Assembly (NCBI GenBank): GCA_950054155.1
Contig: CATLOT010000031.1
Span: 1-41,301 of the forward strand
DNA: 41,301 nucleotides
DNA from: an uncultured Bacteriovoracaceae bacterium
Lineage (GTDB): Bacteria; Bdellovibrionota; Bacteriovoracia; Bacteriovoracales; Bacteriovoracaceae
Reading direction: 5' to 3'
This document shows positions 9,189 through 16,508 of this stretch, one piece after another. The number at the start of each line of letters is the position of its first letter. The stretch's first letter is position 1. The position numbers and the translations under genes were made by a program. A model generated the notes under the pieces. The model was given only the letters and a program-made list of their open reading frames with translations. It was not told where the DNA came from and ran no database searches.

Positions 9189-10331
9189 TTACTGCAGTGG
9201 TTTAAGATCTTTGATCTTATTTTTAATTTGATCTGAAAACTTAGCCTTGTGACTATTCTTAGCGGCCTTCATTTCCTTTTCGATGGCCTGAAGAGCGATT
9301 GATGATTCTGCTTCTTCTTGCTCTGTCCCCTCACTGAGGAACTCCTTAAGCTTGAACTCTTTATTCTGTCCAGCTGCCGTTCCTAAGGTTGAATCGAAGT
9401 TTGAACCACTAATTTGCTTTTCTCCTTCCTTGAAGAGGCCATTCACATCACTCAGCTCGCTGATCATATGAAGACCTTTTTCGCTGCTCCCAACTAAGAA
9501 GACTTGTTTGTGGGCCCTGATCATCAGAAGACTTCTCTTGGGACCGATATAAGTCGTGTTAAGAACCTCAACAACTTTTGTACTATTAAGAAAACCAAGT
9601 TTGCCTTTCTTAAGAGCGCCTTTTTTAAGAAGGCTAACTACACCGTAAAAGAGAAGCAAAACCAAGGCCAAAAACCCAACGAACTTACCGATGTAAGTCA
9701 TTAAATTAAAGCCCCCATCATCTTTCTTATTGGCAGCCAGTGCCATATTGACCGTATCCTCAGTGACACTAGAGTCTTTTGCGGCCATTTGAGGTGATTT
9801 CTCTTTGGGCTTATTGACTTCAATTGCCTGCTCTTTTTCTTTTAAAAGCTTGTCTAAATAAGATTCGTCGTACTTTTCGACAGCGACTTCTTTGGCTTTT
9901 TCAACGGCTGGCTTTCGCTTTACTGGGCTTACGGCAACCTTAGCCTTCTCCTTAGGAAAGCTTACAATCACCTTCTTACCCTTAAGAACCATGCTTAAAC
10001 GATCTTGAAGCTTCTCGACATTTCCAGGAATGAAAGCACGGACTCTCACAAGGTCTTTATTAAACTGATAAGCCATTAATTTGGAATCAAAAGCATTTGA
10101 GTAGGTGAACTTCTTTTCAATTTTAGGCCATACAAATGAGCCAGGAAGAGCGATTTGAACAAAGTTTGATTTTGTCGTTACCACGGGAAACTCATTAGTC
10201 TCTTTATCAAGAGTGATAATGATCTTTCCTTCACGACCGAGATCCGTAAAGTTAACATCAGTGATCTTTGCCTTTGCCGCAAATACACTTGTCGTTAAAA
10301 GGGTTGCTACTATAGCTACAATTGCTCTCAT
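9189..10331 (-). CDS. fliO: FliO-like protein with an AMIN-like periplasmic domain
   Basis: 380 aa, much longer than the 100-150 aa of ordinary FliO. A signal peptide (MRAIVAIVATLLTTSVFAA) is followed by a beta-rich domain at about 20-135 that resembles AMIN domains, which bind the wall in amidases and secretins. A lysine/glutamate-rich linker follows (about 135-205), then one membrane helix (YIGKFVGFLALVLLLFYGVV, about 214-233). The cytoplasmic FliO domain has the typical GPKRSLLMIRAHKQVFLVG strand. The C-terminus is charged and helical. Position between fliN and fliP is the standard place for fliO. The family call is firm from context and from the region after the helix; the AMIN assignment rests on fold-like pattern only. 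Confidence 0.85.
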   Translation of the reverse strand: MRAIVAIVATLLTTSVFAAKAKITDVNFTDLGREGKIIITLDKETNEFPVVTTKSNFVQIALPGSFVWPKIEKKFTYSNAFDSKLMAYQFNKDLVRVRAFIPGNVEKLQDRLSMVLKGKKVIVSFPKEKAKVAVSPVKRKPAVEKAKEVAVEKYDESYLDKLLKEKEQAIEVNKPKEKSPQMAAKDSSVTEDTVNMALAANKKDDGGFNLMTYIGKFVGFLALVLLLFYGVVSLLKKGALKKGKLGFLNSTKVVEVLNTTYIGPKRSLLMIRAHKQVFLVGSSEKGLHMISELSDVNGLFKEGEKQISGSNFDSTLGTAAGQNKEFKLKEFLSEGTEQEEAESSIALQAIEKEMKAAKNSHKAKFSDQIKNKIKDLKPLQ

Positions 10332-10360
10332 AAACTCTTCCTAAGTTTAAAGATTTCTAC

Positions 10361-10744
10361 TTATTTTAATGTCTCAATACGCTCAACTGGTGAAATAATA
10401 TCAGTCAGACGAATACCAAATTTTTCATTCACAACAACAACCTCGCCTTTTGCAACGAGCTTACCGTTAACAAGAATCTCTAGTGGCTCACCTGCGAGCT
10501 TGTCTAACTCAAGCACCGACCCCTGTCCCAGTTGAAGGAGGTCCTTAATAACAACACTTGTTCTTCCAAGCTCAACTGTCACCTTAAGGGGAATATCTAA
10601 AATAAAGTCTAGATTCTGCACCTTAAGCTTATTAAGGGCATCATCACCAGCTTTTACTTCATCAGCAATACTAGAAATCTCTTGGATATCTTTGGGATCA
10701 ACGTTTCCTAGTGGTCCTTCATTGTTGTTCATTTCGTTTTCCAT
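10361..10744 (-). CDS. fliN: FliN, flagellar C-ring switch protein
   Basis: 127 aa. The C-terminal SpoA (SPOA) domain fills residues about 50-125: [18 protein letters not shown], then [20 protein letters not shown] and [10 protein letters not shown]. The first 45 residues are acidic and variable. With FliM it forms the base of the rotor ring and helps dock export cargo. RBS GGGAG sits seven bases before the ATG, inside the end of fliM. The fliM stop is two bases before the start, so the two are coupled. Confidence 0.97.
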   Translation of the reverse strand: MENEMNNNEGPLGNVDPKDIQEISSIADEVKAGDDALNKLKVQNLDFILDIPLKVTVELGRTSVVIKDLLQLGQGSVLELDKLAGEPLEILVNGKLVAKGEVVVVNEKFGIRLTDIISPVERIETLK

Positions 10745-10746
10745 TT

Positions 10747-11778
10747 CTATTCTCCCTCAGGCATTTTAAAATTTCGTTTTTCTTCATTTAATACTTTGGT
10801 GACTTGAATCGCACGATTCCCTTTATGAACACCAATAAGGCATTTCATTTTCTCGACTCCCTCTACAGCAAGAGTCACTTCTCCAGAAGCTTCTTGATTG
10901 AGAGGGATAATATCTCCCTTCTCAAGAGTAATAAGATCACCAACTGTCATGTCAGCTTCACCAAGCTTAACAATCATTTCCGTATGAGCATCCATAATGT
11001 GCTCATTCATGGCCGTGGTCCAAATAGAATCGGCCATATCGTTATCTGTCTGAAAGCTTGAACTTAGTTTTTGCTTAATCGGCTCAATTGTTGAGTAAGG
11101 CACAACAATCATGATGGTTCCTGAAGCTGATTCAAATTCAACTTCAAGGGTTGTCGCAATAATAACGTCGGAAGGAGGAACAACACCCACAAATTGCGGG
11201 TTAATCTCCGTTCTTAAGTACTGAGCATCAATACGGTGAACGGGAGCCCAAGCCTCTTCAAGGTCAGAGATGGCCATATCCATAACTTTTTTCATAAAAG
11301 AAAGCTCGATCATCGTGAATTCCTTCCCCTCAATTTTTGTGAAGGGACGATCCGTTCCACCGAAGTAGGAATCAATAATCGCGTAAGCAAGTTTTGATTC
11401 AAAAACGAGAAGAGCTGGACCACGAAGCTCGTTATAGCGCATGATGCACATACAGCTTGGAATTGGCAGCGTGTTCACAAATTCACCAAACTTCAAAAGG
11501 TCGGTAGAAATCATGGAAATAGTGGAGATTTTTCTCAGAGAGTTTGAAAGTGAAACCCTAAAAGAGCGAATGAATCGCTCATAAATAATCTCAAGGATAG
11601 GCATTCGCCCACGAATAACCCTATCCTGATTGGTGAGATCATAGGTCTGTATATTATCATCGACGTCATCAGCAGCATCAAAGTCGCCACCGCCTCCACC
11701 AAGGATATCTTCAGACTCACCGTCGTTTACGGCATTTAAGAGAGCATCAACTTCATCTTGACTTAGTACCTGGGCCAT
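10747..11778 (-). CDS. fliM: FliM, flagellar motor switch protein
   Basis: 343 aa. The N-terminal [20 protein letters not shown] is the CheY-P binding peptide, so switching by a chemotaxis system is expected. The middle domain (about 60-245) has [20 protein letters not shown] and the GG pair motif (SYFGGTD) that binds FliG. The C-terminal SpoA domain (about 250-335) pairs with FliN. RBS AGGAGGGGG precedes the ATG at 11778. The 71 bases between fliL and fliM contain two hairpins, described separately. Confidence 0.98.
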   Translation of the reverse strand: MAQVLSQDEVDALLNAVNDGESEDILGGGGGDFDAADDVDDNIQTYDLTNQDRVIRGRMPILEIIYERFIRSFRVSLSNSLRKISTISMISTDLLKFGEFVNTLPIPSCMCIMRYNELRGPALLVFESKLAYAIIDSYFGGTDRPFTKIEGKEFTMIELSFMKKVMDMAISDLEEAWAPVHRIDAQYLRTEINPQFVGVVPPSDVIIATTLEVEFESASGTIMIVVPYSTIEPIKQKLSSSFQTDNDMADSIWTTAMNEHIMDAHTEMIVKLGEADMTVGDLITLEKGDIIPLNQEASGEVTLAVEGVEKMKCLIGVHKGNRAIQVTKVLNEEKRNFKMPEGE

Positions 11779-11795
11779 ACGAATCCCCCTCCTGG

Positions 11796-11848
11796 GAAAA
11801 AGTTAAGTGAACCTCTTGTTCACCGGCCACCTACTCGCTAGGGGTAGG
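11796..11848 (-). terminator. Hairpins between fliL and fliM, possible attenuator
   Basis: Read on the minus strand, a first weak hairpin (CCTAC/GTAGG, 11830-11848) is followed by GTGAAC-5-GTTCAC (11807-11823) and then TTAACTTTTT. This is a modest intrinsic-terminator shape within an operon. It could lower the yield of fliM and downstream genes relative to fliL. The stem is only six pairs, so partial termination is the most that can be claimed. Confidence 0.4.
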
Positions 11849-11849
11849 C

Positions 11850-12410
11850 TTAATTAATTTGAAAACTGACTAAAAATACGTCAATCACATGACCATCAAC
11901 CAAGAATGAATTGATTGAAGCCTTTATTTCTTCCTTAAGGAAGTTCTTTCCTTGAACAGTCAGAAGGTCCTCAGGACGCTTTCCATTCAAAGTTGTAATT
12001 ATTGAGTCCCTAATTTGGGCCTTTCTTCTCTTAAATTCTTCTTCATTAGAACTTTCAGAGAACTTTAAAACAGTATTGAGACGAAGAAATCTTCTTGGTC
12101 CATCACCTTGTGCGAGGTTTGCCGTAAAACCATCTAGCGGAAAGAGTTTTCCATCTTCAACCTGTGCCTGACCAGTTTCTTCAAGAGCAGCTTCATCGCC
12201 CCCGCCAGCAGACTTCTTCATTTCAGCTTTAACCACATCTCTAATAGAGGGCGTGTTCGCGAGCTTTTGATGGCTCATATACTGAAAGTAACCTACAGCA
12301 CCTAAGACTACGGTATTTAAGATTACAAGAATTGTTAATAGTGGATTCTTTGCAGACGCGACTTTGTTCGCCGGTGGTTGCACTTCCATTTGCTCATTTT
12401 CTTCGGCCAT
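11850..12410 (-). CDS. fliL: FliL, basal-body/stator-associated protein
   Basis: 186 aa. One membrane helix near residues 24-45 (TILVILNTVVLGAVGYFQYM), a low-complexity periplasmic linker, then the FliL domain (FPLDGFTANLAQGDGPRRFL, LRLNTVLKFSE, RDSIITTLNGKRPEDLLTV, ending IDVFLVSFQIN). FliL forms rings around stator units and supports torque. I take the ATG at 12410; a TTG nine codons earlier is in frame but poorly placed. It is the first gene of the operon, with a strong promoter about 60 bases upstream. Confidence 0.95.
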   Translation of the reverse strand: MAEENEQMEVQPPANKVASAKNPLLTILVILNTVVLGAVGYFQYMSHQKLANTPSIRDVVKAEMKKSAGGGDEAALEETGQAQVEDGKLFPLDGFTANLAQGDGPRRFLRLNTVLKFSESSNEEEFKRRKAQIRDSIITTLNGKRPEDLLTVQGKNFLKEEIKASINSFLVDGHVIDVFLVSFQIN

Positions 12411-12473
12411 TTCCCTACCATCCTGGTTTATTAGCAATGACGAGAGGATTCTTTTACCTACCCTCTGTCAAAA

Positions 12474-12501
12474 ATTATACACGCTGTGGCCGTGGTATCA
12501 A
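12474..12501 (-). promoter_or_regulatory. Sigma-70 type promoter of the flagellar operon
   Basis: On the minus strand TTGATA (12501-12496), 16 bases, then TATAAT (12479-12474), with TG just before the -10. This is a near-consensus promoter that would start about 55-60 bases before the fliL ATG. It suggests the operon is constitutive or controlled by factors binding nearby, rather than depending on sigma-54 or sigma-28. Confidence 0.75.
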
Positions 12502-12518
12502 GCAAAGACAGAAGAGGA

Positions 12519-12554
12519 AGGAATTTTCTACCCGATCGTCACGGCAAAAAATTC
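12519..12554. repeat. Inverted repeat GGAATTTT...AAAATTCC upstream of the flagellar promoter
   Basis: Eight-base perfect arms (12519-12526 and 12547-12554) flank about 20 bases, just upstream of the -35 box of the fliL promoter. It could be an operator or UP-type A/T element. No known binding motif is recognised. Confidence 0.4.
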
Positions 12555-12565
12555 CAAGTTATGGA

Positions 12566-12610
12566 AAAGGTGTCAAAGTGGTGACAAAGAGAACCACTTT
12601 AGTCACCTTT
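12566..12610. repeat. Long imperfect inverted repeat between hup and fliL
   Basis: The arms are AAAGGTGTCAAAGTGGT (12566-12582) and ACCACTTTAGTCACCTTT (12593-12610) around a ten-base loop. Eight bases next to the loop and seven at the outer end pair perfectly, with a small internal mismatch. It lies between the HU terminator and the flagellar promoter. It may be a second, rho-independent or RNase-resistant barrier, or a protein-binding dyad. Confidence 0.5.
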
Positions 12611-12616
12611 TTGGGC

Positions 12617-12643
12617 AAAAAAAATGGCCCACTCAGTGGACCA
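12617..12643 (-). terminator. Intrinsic terminator of the HU gene
   Basis: On the minus strand TGGTCCAC-TGA-GTGGGCCA (one G-U pair) is followed by eight T. It begins about 30 bases after the HU stop codon. Confidence 0.9.
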
Positions 12644-12673
12644 TTCGTATATAAAAACCTGAAAGGTCAGGAA

Positions 12674-12952
12674 TTACATCATATCTTTCCAAGCTTTACC
12701 TGGACGAAACTTAGGTAGAGTCTTGGCTTTAATTTTAATTTTCTCACCTGTCGCAGGGTTAACACCTGTACGAGCAGCACGACGAGTTTTAGAGAAAGTT
12801 CCAAAACCGATTAGAGAAACGTCATCACCTTTCTTTACAGTTTTCTTTACTACGTCAATAAGTGTAGCAACAAAGTGATCAGCATCTTTCTTTGTTAGGT
12901 GGTTAAGTTGTTTGTCCTTGAGGATTGCCTCGATCAACTCTTTTCTGTTCAT
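12674..12952 (-). CDS. HU-type nucleoid DNA-binding protein
   Basis: 92 aa, the usual size. Histone-like HU/IHF proteins bend and compact DNA as dimers. The family signature GFGTFSKTRRAARTGVNPAT with the DNA-intercalating proline region (GVNPATGEKIKIKAKTLPKF) is complete, and the end RPGKAWKDMM is typical. It lacks features that separate IHF alpha or beta, so HU is preferred. RBS AGGAG lies five bases before the ATG. A terminator follows at once, so it is a single-gene unit. A run of eight or nine T/A at 13,022-13,030 lies upstream and may affect promoter bending. Confidence 0.95.
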   Translation of the reverse strand: MNRKELIEAILKDKQLNHLTKKDADHFVATLIDVVKKTVKKGDDVSLIGFGTFSKTRRAARTGVNPATGEKIKIKAKTLPKFRPGKAWKDMM

Positions 12953-13064
12953 TCCAACTCCTAAAAAGTTATTAAATTATTCGATTAAGAAAATGGTGAC
13001 GTATTTTACTTTGATTGACAATTTTTTTTTACGAAAGCTCGATGGAAAGGGGCTCTTGGCGCTT

Positions 13065-13484
13065 TTATTGAATTTTTTCTTGCCAAATTTGAATTTCTTC
13101 TTCTATCGCGATGTGAATAGACTCCAAAAAGAGCTGATCAACAGTTTCTTCTTGAAGAGGGTTTCTCTTGCGCTCCCAAAACTTTTGAAGAATAACAGGT
13201 GCAAGATCACGATAAAAACCATCAAGATCATGGTTAATGAAATCAGGAAACTTCTCGCGAATAAGTTCGACATTCCTTTCAATTGAGAAAAGATCCTCAA
13301 TTAAATCATAAGCACTTTCAATTTTAAGCAGTGATTTAAAGTCATTGATGAAAGCATTTATTAATGTCTCTTCATTAGGGACTGTTGAATCCTCAAGAAG
13401 AGCTTTTAAGCTTACAGCTTCTTCCAAGAGATGAACTCTTCTCAGTGGTTTTCTTTGAATGTGGTTATACATGCCTTCGAACAT
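13065..13484 (-). CDS. Unknown acidic helical protein
   Basis: 139 aa, not recognised, predicted soluble and mainly helical, rich in Glu, Leu and Ile, with no cysteine and no signal peptide. Two starts are possible, ATG 13484 and ATG 13472; the second has AAGG only one base upstream and the first has no clear ribosome site, so the start is uncertain. The preceding gene's terminator sits directly upstream, so it must have its own promoter or depend on read-through. Downstream comes the HU gene on the same strand. Confidence 0.65.
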   Translation of the reverse strand: MFEGMYNHIQRKPLRRVHLLEEAVSLKALLEDSTVPNEETLINAFINDFKSLLKIESAYDLIEDLFSIERNVELIREKFPDFINHDLDGFYRDLAPVILQKFWERKRNPLQEETVDQLFLESIHIAIEEEIQIWQEKIQ

Positions 13485-13500
13485 ATTTTTACTTTACCAT

Positions 13501-13528
13501 AAAAAAAGGCCTCACTATTGTGAGGCCT
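13501..13528 (-). terminator. Terminator after the DsbA-like gene
   Basis: A perfect hairpin GGCCTCAC-TATT-GTGAGGCC (13508-13527) is followed on the minus strand by seven T. On the plus strand it is followed by TCTTATTTT, so it may also act in that direction. Confidence 0.9.
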
Positions 13529-13571
13529 CTTATTTTGAGTAATCAAATATCTTTAGATCTTTTAATTTTCT

Positions 13572-14357
13572 CTAGAGTTTAACAAGATTTCTCTTTTTAA
13601 GCTCTTCAATAATTGTATCAAAGTGAGATACAGGATAAGCACCCTTTACAGGAATTCCATTGAATACAAACCCTGGAGTCCCTTGAATACCAAACTTAGC
13701 GGCTTCGGCCATATCTTCTTTAATACGATCCTTTACCTTATCTGAGTCAATATCCTTCTTAAGTTTACTCATATTTGCTCCAACCTTTTTAGCAATTTTA
13801 TCAAGAAACTTCTTTCCAAGTCTTAACTGCTTTTGATTGTCAAAAATCTCATCGTGAAAAGCAAAGGCTTTATCAGCACTTTGAAGACGAATGGCCTCAA
13901 AGTATTGAGCAGAGATCATTGCTTGAGGGTGAAAGCTTAGAGGAAGATGCTTATAGACAAACTTAATTTTCCCCTCATATTTTTTCATAAGCTGGTTAAC
14001 TGTATTATATCCACGACTACAGAAAGGACACTCAAAGTCAGAGTACTCTACGATAACAAGAGGAGCATCTTTTGGACCACGAAAAGATTCATCATCACGA
14101 ATTTTTGGTTCAAGTGGGTTTTTAAATGATTCTTCGAAAGCTTGCTTTTCGGCCTCAACTCTCTTCTTCTCCATTTCACCTTTCGCTGCATTAGCGACTT
14201 CCTGGATTGTCTCCATAAACTTCGCAGGCTCTGCTTTGATTGCATCAAAGATGATTTCTGGCTTTTCTTTAAGAAGATCAGCTACTTTTTGCTCGTTCAT
14301 ACAAGAGGTCACGAAGAGTGCCGTTATAAGAGCGATGATAGGGGTCATTTTTTTCAT
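13572..14357 (-). CDS. DsbA-family thioredoxin-fold lipoprotein
   Basis: 261 aa. A lipoprotein signal ends in VTSC with the lipidated cysteine at 19. A helical segment (20-85) leads to a DsbA/DsbG-like thioredoxin domain: VIVEYSDFECPFCSRGY with redox pair C110-x-x-C113, and the cis-proline loop GIQGTPGFVFNG. It should oxidise or isomerise disulfides, or reduce partners, from a membrane anchor in the envelope. The size and the helical N-terminal part resemble BdbD/DsbA-like proteins paired with VKOR or DsbB partners, but no partner is seen here. RBS AAGGA lies seven bases before the ATG. It has its own terminator. Confidence 0.9.
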   Translation of the reverse strand: MKKMTPIIALITALFVTSCMNEQKVADLLKEKPEIIFDAIKAEPAKFMETIQEVANAAKGEMEKKRVEAEKQAFEESFKNPLEPKIRDDESFRGPKDAPLVIVEYSDFECPFCSRGYNTVNQLMKKYEGKIKFVYKHLPLSFHPQAMISAQYFEAIRLQSADKAFAFHDEIFDNQKQLRLGKKFLDKIAKKVGANMSKLKKDIDSDKVKDRIKEDMAEAAKFGIQGTPGFVFNGIPVKGAYPVSHFDTIIEELKKRNLVKL

Positions 14358-14420
14358 GTTTTGTTCCTTTTACGTTATTTGTGCTTACACACTATTATTC
14401 TTCATTACCTTAAAGAAAAA

Positions 14421-15422
14421 TCAACCTTTTGTTTCAGATTTCTCAACTAAATTCTTTTCTACCCAATCGAGGTATTTATTAAGACTTCTCGTTTGATCCC
14501 TGAGGAAGGGATAGCCAATCAAGTGGACCCGTTGACCATAATTCCCCTTTAAGAAACTGCGCATTGTGGAAAACACCCCAAAAGCAGGTCTTGCCACGAG
14601 ATCATAGAGATTTCTTGCTAAATAAAGATACAGGAAAAAGGTCACAACGATAACAATCACAAGGATACTATCCATTATCGCGACCTGATCTCCGAGAAAG
14701 AGGTTAATCTTTTGATCACTCGGTAATGTCATTTCTGCGAGATTGATAATATTCTGATAAATTTCATTAGCAAAAGTATAAAGAGCGATACTCACCGCAA
14801 GTAAGCTTGCGAGAAGGTAGAGCAGATAGTGTCCAAAGAAGGCCGTCTCAAAAACAGGTTTATGAATCCTTGTGTACTTCTTAGGGATCACAATTTTAAG
14901 AAGCGACTTATTGGCCTCAGCAGTTTCTATAGAGTTAAAGAAGAACTCTCCAAATTGACTCAAGAGTTTTAAGTCAGTAAAGAAATCTGGGTTATAACTT
15001 GAGTTCTCTCCCCTATTTCTTAACTCACAGTATTGACCAATGGTTCTAAAAGGCCTCAAAAGAATATCACTAATATAAATGGCCGTGACATTTACAAAGA
15101 TCAAAAGAAGAGCGGCATAAGGGAGAATGTCGATAAGAGTACTGCTGAGAAAGTCAAAGAAGACCTCCTCAAAACGATCAATACCTCTAATCTCGTTGGC
15201 CCTAAAGAAGAGAAGATTCATATTAAGGAGAATCCACATACAACCACCCATCACACTAAAAGAAAAAATGGGAACCATCGTCATCTTAAGTGACGTGAAA
15301 AGCCTAAACTTAGCTTCTTCATTCTTCCAAAGCTTACGCCACTTTGATTTAATGGGGTCCATCACACTTTTAATGGTGTGAGCTGTAGACAAATCAATCT
15401 CTCCTGTCAGGTTTCTTTTCAT
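14421..15422 (-). CDS. Four-helix membrane protein with two HAMP-like regions
   Basis: 333 aa, not a named family. Four membrane helices are visible at about 49-70, 98-120, 200-222 and 250-272. Helices 2 and 4 are each followed by a stretch that looks like a HAMP linker: LLRPFRTIGQYCELRNRGEN and LVARPAFGVFSTMRSFLKGN, the second followed by heptad-like NKYLDWVEKNL. No kinase, methyl-accepting or cyclase domain follows. It could be a stripped sensor or an adaptor that talks to another signalling protein. The ATG at 15422 has only a distant GAGG (about 13 bases). It is divergent from the lipoprotein gene at 15,762. Confidence 0.7.
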   Translation of the reverse strand: MKRNLTGEIDLSTAHTIKSVMDPIKSKWRKLWKNEEAKFRLFTSLKMTMVPIFSFSVMGGCMWILLNMNLLFFRANEIRGIDRFEEVFFDFLSSTLIDILPYAALLLIFVNVTAIYISDILLRPFRTIGQYCELRNRGENSSYNPDFFTDLKLLSQFGEFFFNSIETAEANKSLLKIVIPKKYTRIHKPVFETAFFGHYLLYLLASLLAVSIALYTFANEIYQNIINLAEMTLPSDQKINLFLGDQVAIMDSILVIVIVVTFFLYLYLARNLYDLVARPAFGVFSTMRSFLKGNYGQRVHLIGYPFLRDQTRSLNKYLDWVEKNLVEKSETKG

Positions 15423-15761
15423 TATAATGATTAAACCTCTTCCTTACTTTATAGAAAAACTTTCCGTTCATTCTCTCTCGTAATCGGGCTTGAGGTGCCA
15501 TCACCTTAAAGGCCCTGGGTCAAATTACTGTCAATTCTATGCACTCTTTCCCCGTCCTTTTCTGTCGACTTTTTTGACAGCAGTTGAATTTCCTACATTC
15601 CTCCACTTCCAGCCCCTTAGGCAAAAACAGCCTAACAATTTGATTTCACATCCCTCCCTTGCCTTAATCGACCTAACGGCCCTCTGCGCAAAAGTGGCAT
15701 GCTTTCTGCATCTTACTTAGGCACATACGTTTAATTCGTTTTCATAAATGAGGAGAGAGAG
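15423..15761. other. Divergent intergenic region, 339 bases
   Basis: It separates the HAMP-like membrane protein (minus) from the lipoprotein (plus). It holds a sigma-54 type promoter (15,695-15,710), a dyad TTGAGGTG-CCAT-CACCTTAA (15,490-15,509) and a hairpin CTGTC...GACAG near 15,562-15,580. I see no convincing gene. The open frame across 15,490-15,720 lacks a ribosome site and has unlikely composition. Confidence 0.7.
15695..15710 (+). promoter_or_regulatory. Sigma-54 (RpoN) type promoter
   Basis: The sequence TGGCATGCTTTCTGCA matches the -24/-12 consensus TGGCACG-N4-TTGCW at all but two positions and keeps the essential GG-N10-GC spacing. Transcription would begin near 15,721, giving a 40-base leader before the lipoprotein ATG. 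An enhancer-binding protein would be needed; its site is not identified. Confidence 0.7.
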
Positions 15762-16391
15762 ATGAAAACTACAAATTGGAAGGCTCTAAGCCGAAAACTA
15801 GGAGTGCTGTCTTTAACAGCTTTATTAATTGCTTCTTGTGGATCTGACAGTAATGAAAGCAAAGATTCATCAAGCAGCTCAAACACACTCAACCTAGGTC
15901 CAGTCTTTGATAATACTGGAGCTACTAATGACGCCTCAGTTTGGTCCTCACTCAAGAGTCAGGTCAGCTGTAGTCAGGGTCGCATGAGTGACATGGCCTT
16001 TAATTACCAACAAAATGGTAATACCTACGGAAACACCCTGGCTGCACAAGCAGCTTATGTTCAATCTGGCGGTGTTTCAGGAACAAGCCAAGGCTCATAC
16101 TATGGTAGGTCTAATAACGGAGACCTCATGTATGTCAGTAAGGTTTATAATGGAAATTCAATCACCTATAATATTGTCGTTTCGCTTTGTAACTACAATG
16201 ATGGGATGTACACCTATATTGGAGACAATGCAGGTATGAGTAACTTTGCCATTCAAGGTATCGTACTCAACAACGGAAGTAACTGTGGGACTGGTGCAGT
16301 AACGTCAGGATACTTCGGTTTCACAACTCAAGCTTATGGTAACCAGATGATCCCCATCGCGTTCGCCTCAGCTGGTGTAAATTGTTATTAA
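15762..16391 (+). CDS. Small Ser/Asn/Gly-rich lipoprotein of unknown function
   Basis: 209 aa. The lipoprotein signal ends LLIASC with the cysteine at 26, followed by a Ser-rich linker. The rest is rich in Asn, Gly, Tyr and Ser with several aromatic-rich strands, suggesting a small beta domain on the outer membrane surface. Cys residues near 69, 147, 179 and 208 could form disulfides. RBS GAGGAG precedes the ATG at 15,762. A sigma-54 promoter lies upstream and a strong hairpin downstream, so it is a single-gene unit under conditional control. Not recognised as a named family. Confidence 0.85.
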   Translation: MKTTNWKALSRKLGVLSLTALLIASCGSDSNESKDSSSSSNTLNLGPVFDNTGATNDASVWSSLKSQVSCSQGRMSDMAFNYQQNGNTYGNTLAAQAAYVQSGGVSGTSQGSYYGRSNNGDLMYVSKVYNGNSITYNIVVSLCNYNDGMYTYIGDNAGMSNFAIQGIVLNNGSNCGTGAVTSGYFGFTTQAYGNQMIPIAFASAGVNCY

Positions 16392-16410
16392 TTTAAAAAG
16401 GTAATTTAAG

Positions 16411-16483
16411 AGCTCCAGGGACTTGGAGCTTCTCTCTACTCTCTCTCAAGTGAGGAGTGAGGGTAACTTTACCTTCGCTCCTC
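16411..16483 (+). terminator. Two hairpins ending the lipoprotein transcript
   Basis: AGCTCCA-6-TGGAGCT (16,411-16,430) is followed by a long hairpin with 15-base arms (16,452-16,466 and 16,469-16,483) that pairs fully on the plus strand if two G-U pairs are allowed. On the minus strand those two pairs become mismatches, so it favours the plus direction. No long T run follows. It separates convergent genes. Confidence 0.6.
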
Positions 16484-16508
16484 TCTTAATAAAAAGAGAA
16501 GAGGTATT

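Noticed and set aside
12332-12718. Open frames on the plus strand between fliL and hup
   Set aside because: They run antisense through fliL start, promoter and terminator, with no protein-like content.
15490-15720. Open frame of 76 codons on the plus strand in the divergent gap
   Set aside because: It starts at TTG with no ribosome site, has odd composition and overlaps the sigma-54 promoter.
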